This document shows, in pieces, positions 61,841 through 64,000 of a stretch of 64,000 nt of DNA. The position numbers were made by a program, and so were the translations under genes. Each line of letters opens with the position of its first letter. Position 1 is the stretch's first letter. The notes beneath the pieces were generated by a model. That model saw only the letters and a list, made by a program, of their open reading frames with translations. It was not told where the DNA came from and made no database searches. Where the stretch lies: assembly GCF_043555835.1 (NCBI RefSeq), contig NZ_JBIGHV010000003.1:496001-560000 (forward strand), written 5' to 3'. This stretch comes from Pelomonas parva (lineage in GTDB: Bacteria > Pseudomonadota > Gammaproteobacteria > Burkholderiales > Burkholderiaceae_C).

Positions 61841-64000
61841 TCAACGTGGCAGCGTCAGCCGCTGCGCCAGCGAGAAGCTCGCACGCTCGAACGGCGCGCC
61901 GGTGTCCGGCTGGCCGCCGCCCACGCTGAGGCCATAGCTGCCGGGCATGACCTGGCGCACGCCGTCGCGGTCGACGAAGCTGAGGTCACGCGCCTCCAGC
62001 CGCCAGCTCACCTCGCGCCGCTCGCCGGCCTTCAGGTGCAGGCGCTGCATGCCGCGCAGCGCCAGGCGCGGGCTGCCTTCGAAGCGCGGCGGCACCAGGT
62101 AGAGCTGCGCCACCTCGTCGCCGTCGCGCGCGCTGGTGTTGGTGATGGCCGTGCTCACCACCAGGCTGGGCGCCTTGCCGTCGTCGTTCACCTCCACCTT
62201 GACGGGTTCGTAGCGGAAGCTGGAATAGCTCAACCCGTGGCCGAAGGGATAGACCACCGGCTTGTCGAAGAAGCGGTAGGTGCGGCCGGCCATGCGGTAG
62301 TCGTCGAAGGGCGGCAGGTCGTCCGCGCTCTTGTAGAACGTGACCGGCAGGCGGCCAGCGGGGTTGGCCGCGCCGGCCAGCACCTGCGCGATGGCCTGGC
62401 CGCCGCCCTCGCCGGGATAGAAGGCCTGCATGACGGCGGCCGCGTTGGCATGGGCCCAGGACAGGTCGATGGCGCTGCCGCTGAGGTTCACCACGACCAC
62501 CGGCTTGGCCGATTTGGCCACTTCCTGCAGGTAGGCGCGCTGATCGGCCGGCAGGTCGATCTTGGTGCGGTCGCCGCCCGTGAAGCCGTCGATCTTGACG
62601 GGCATCTCCTCGCCTTCCAGGTCGGACGTGAGGCCAACAACGGCGACGATCACATCGGCACCCTGCACGCCCGCGCGCAGGTCGGCCAGCGGCTGGCGCG
62701 AGACGCGCTTCCAGATCATGCCGGGAGGCGCGCCCACGCCGGACTCGGTCTCGAACTGCAGCGCATAGCGCTCACCCCTCTTCAGGTCCACCTGCGTCAA
62801 GGCCACGGGCTCGGCCCAGCGCGTCGGGCGTTTGGCCAGCGTGACGTCGCGGCCGGCCACACGCACATGACCCTTCACGCCCGCAATGCCCAACCGGTAG
62901 CTGCCGGTCTCGGGCGCCACGTAAAAGCCCGTCCAGACCGTGCGCGTCACGTCACCGGCCTCGGCGAAGTCGCCTGCGCGCGAGTCGATCTGCGTCACGC
63001 CGTGGCTGGCAAAGGCCTTGGCCTGGAAGCGGCGCTTGCCCGGCTCCCTGGGCGAGCCAGGCTGCAGGTTGAAGTAGCTGGCGCGCAGCCCCGGGCTGCC
63101 GTCGGGCGCGACGAAGGCGCTGGCCGGCACGGGGTCGCCGTCGGTGATGGTCGGGCCGAACGGCACCAGCGTGACCGCCGGGAACTGCTGGCGCAGGCCC
63201 TCGGCGACCGTCAGCGTCGGCCCGGTCTGGCCCGACGAGTAGTTGCCGCGCATGACACGCCGGGCATCCGCCAGCGGGCCGACGACGGCGATGCGCGCCG
63301 ACGCCTTCAGTGGCAGCACGCCGTCGTTCTTCAGCAGCACCAGGCCCTCGATGGCCGAGCGCAGCGCCAGCGCGCGGTGATCGGTCGCGTTGATGCGGTT
63401 GCCCGCTGGGAACTGGCGCTCGGCCAGGCCCGGCAGGTCGCCGACGCGGATGCGGGCCGAGAACAGGCGCACCAGCGCCGTGTCGATGTCGGCCTCGCGG
63501 ATGTAGCCGCGCGCCAGCGCCTGCTTGTAGCGCTCGCCCAGGCCGGGCGTGTTGGACAGCGTCGCACCGTTGCATTCGCTGTCCACGCCCGCCTTCAACG
63601 CCAACGCCACGCCCGCCGGGGCATCGGGGGCGTATTTGTGATTGGCATGGATGTCGACGACGGCATCGCAGTCCGACACCACATAGCCGGTGAACTTCCA
63701 GTCCTCGCGCAGCGTCTTCACCAGCAGGCTGTGGCTGGCGCAGGCGGGCTCGCTGTTGACGCGGTTGTAGGCACACATGATGGAGCCGGCCTGCGCATCC
63801 ACCATCGCGGCGCGGAAGGCGGGCAGGTAGGTGTCTTCCAGGTCCTGCATCGACACCCACACGTCCACCGAATGCCGCGTCGACTCCGGCCCGCTATGCA
63901 CCGCAAAGTGCTTGGGCGCGGCGGTGACCAGCGGCCGCGTCGGGTCCGGCCCCTGCATGCCGTGCACGAAGGCCTTGCCGAGCTGGGCCGTCAGGAAAGG
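61841..64000 (-). CDS. Glycoside hydrolase family 3 enzyme with PA14 domain (N-terminus outside window)
   Basis: About 719 residues are visible; the gene continues past the right edge. The first visible part holds the substrate Lys-His region (AAPKHFAVHSGPE) and the nucleophile Asp in GYVVSDCDAVVDI. The alpha/beta domain follows (VLLKNDGVLPL). A PA14-like insertion (VWTGFYVAPETGSYRLGIAG) lies in the middle. LSYSSFRYEPVKVEV begins a fibronectin-III-like domain at the end. The CDAV wording and PA14 insertion resemble beta-glucosidases/xylosidases of the BglX group. With the downstream esterase it suggests use of plant oligosaccharides. Confidence 0.92.
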   Translation of the reverse strand, partial: PFLTAQLGKAFVHGMQGPDPTRPLVTAAPKHFAVHSGPESTRHSVDVWVSMQDLEDTYLPAFRAAMVDAQAGSIMCAYNRVNSEPACASHSLLVKTLREDWKFTGYVVSDCDAVVDIHANHKYAPDAPAGVALALKAGVDSECNGATLSNTPGLGERYKQALARGYIREADIDTALVRLFSARIRVGDLPGLAERQFPAGNRINATDHRALALRSAIEGLVLLKNDGVLPLKASARIAVVGPLADARRVMRGNYSSGQTGPTLTVAEGLRQQFPAVTLVPFGPTITDGDPVPASAFVAPDGSPGLRASYFNLQPGSPREPGKRRFQAKAFASHGVTQIDSRAGDFAEAGDVTRTVWTGFYVAPETGSYRLGIAGVKGHVRVAGRDVTLAKRPTRWAEPVALTQVDLKRGERYALQFETESGVGAPPGMIWKRVSRQPLADLRAGVQGADVIVAVVGLTSDLEGEEMPVKIDGFTGGDRTKIDLPADQRAYLQEVAKSAKPVVVVNLSGSAIDLSWAHANAAAVMQAFYPGEGGGQAIAQVLAGAANPAGRLPVTFYKSADDLPPFDDYRMAGRTYRFFDKPVVYPFGHGLSYSSFRYEPVKVEVNDDGKAPSLVVSTAITNTSARDGDEVAQLYLVPPRFEGSPRLALRGMQRLHLKAGERREVSWRLEARDLSFVDRDGVRQVMPGSYGLSVGGGQPDTGAPFERASFSLAQRLTLPR

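Overview
The window is GC-rich chromosomal DNA, roughly 70% GC, packed with genes and full of 4-bp ATGA/GTGA gene overlaps. It fits a betaproteobacterium of the order Burkholderiales, probably near Roseateles/Mitsuaria/Rubrivivax; that placement rests on gene content and style, not on a database search. The order mnmG-rsmG-parA ... parB, with three 16-bp parS sites inside mnmG and rsmG, places the window near the chromosomal replication origin. I saw no rRNA, tRNA, CRISPR array or complete insertion sequence.

Layout: 0-3 kb holds a truncated NhaR-like LysR regulator, then a hibernation-factor-like protein, a TerB-like protein, TerC and a DUF456 membrane protein. 3-8.6 kb is a leftward run of small metabolic genes: GST, a Gre-like factor, a nucleotidyltransferase-fold protein, acyl-CoA ligase, EamA transporter, CWC and DUF1801 proteins, and a PD-(D/E)XK-like protein. 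8.6-15 kb holds a DUF4397 lipoprotein, FadH, an EptA-type phosphoethanolamine transferase and an AlkD-like repair protein. 15-27 kb is a two-partner secretion operon: the transporter TpsB and a 3386-residue adhesin TpsA with 20 YDG repeats in a 270-bp lock-step array. A receiver-AraC regulator lacking the receiver Asp is divergent to it. 27.8-35.5 kb holds a thioredoxin-fold protein, a four-gene operon (hydrolase, NatA-like, NatB-like, lipoprotein), a DUF2061 gene behind a strong Fur box, and a Phd/PIN toxin-antitoxin pair.

35.5-51.3 kb is the origin-proximal partition locus. parA and parB are separated by about 11.5 kb containing three GNAT acetyltransferases, an OmpA-family protein, a GH3 glucosidase behind a LacI-type operator, argC, a small hydrolase and a leftward three-gene cluster. 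That cluster is the most novel part of the window. It comprises a protein with a degenerate CHAT (caspase-like) domain fused to a transglutaminase-like module, an alpha/beta hydrolase, and an AT-richer DUF1780 putative nuclease. It looks like an undescribed conflict or defence operon.

51.3-56.5 kb is the stress operon prkA(yeaG)-yeaH-spoVR(ycgB), with a leader that can form two stem-loops. 56.5-64 kb holds an SMR (Gdx/SugE) exporter, Amt, an ArsR-ABM-NIPSNAP operon, a class A beta-lactamase, an esterase and a second GH3 enzyme cut by the right edge.
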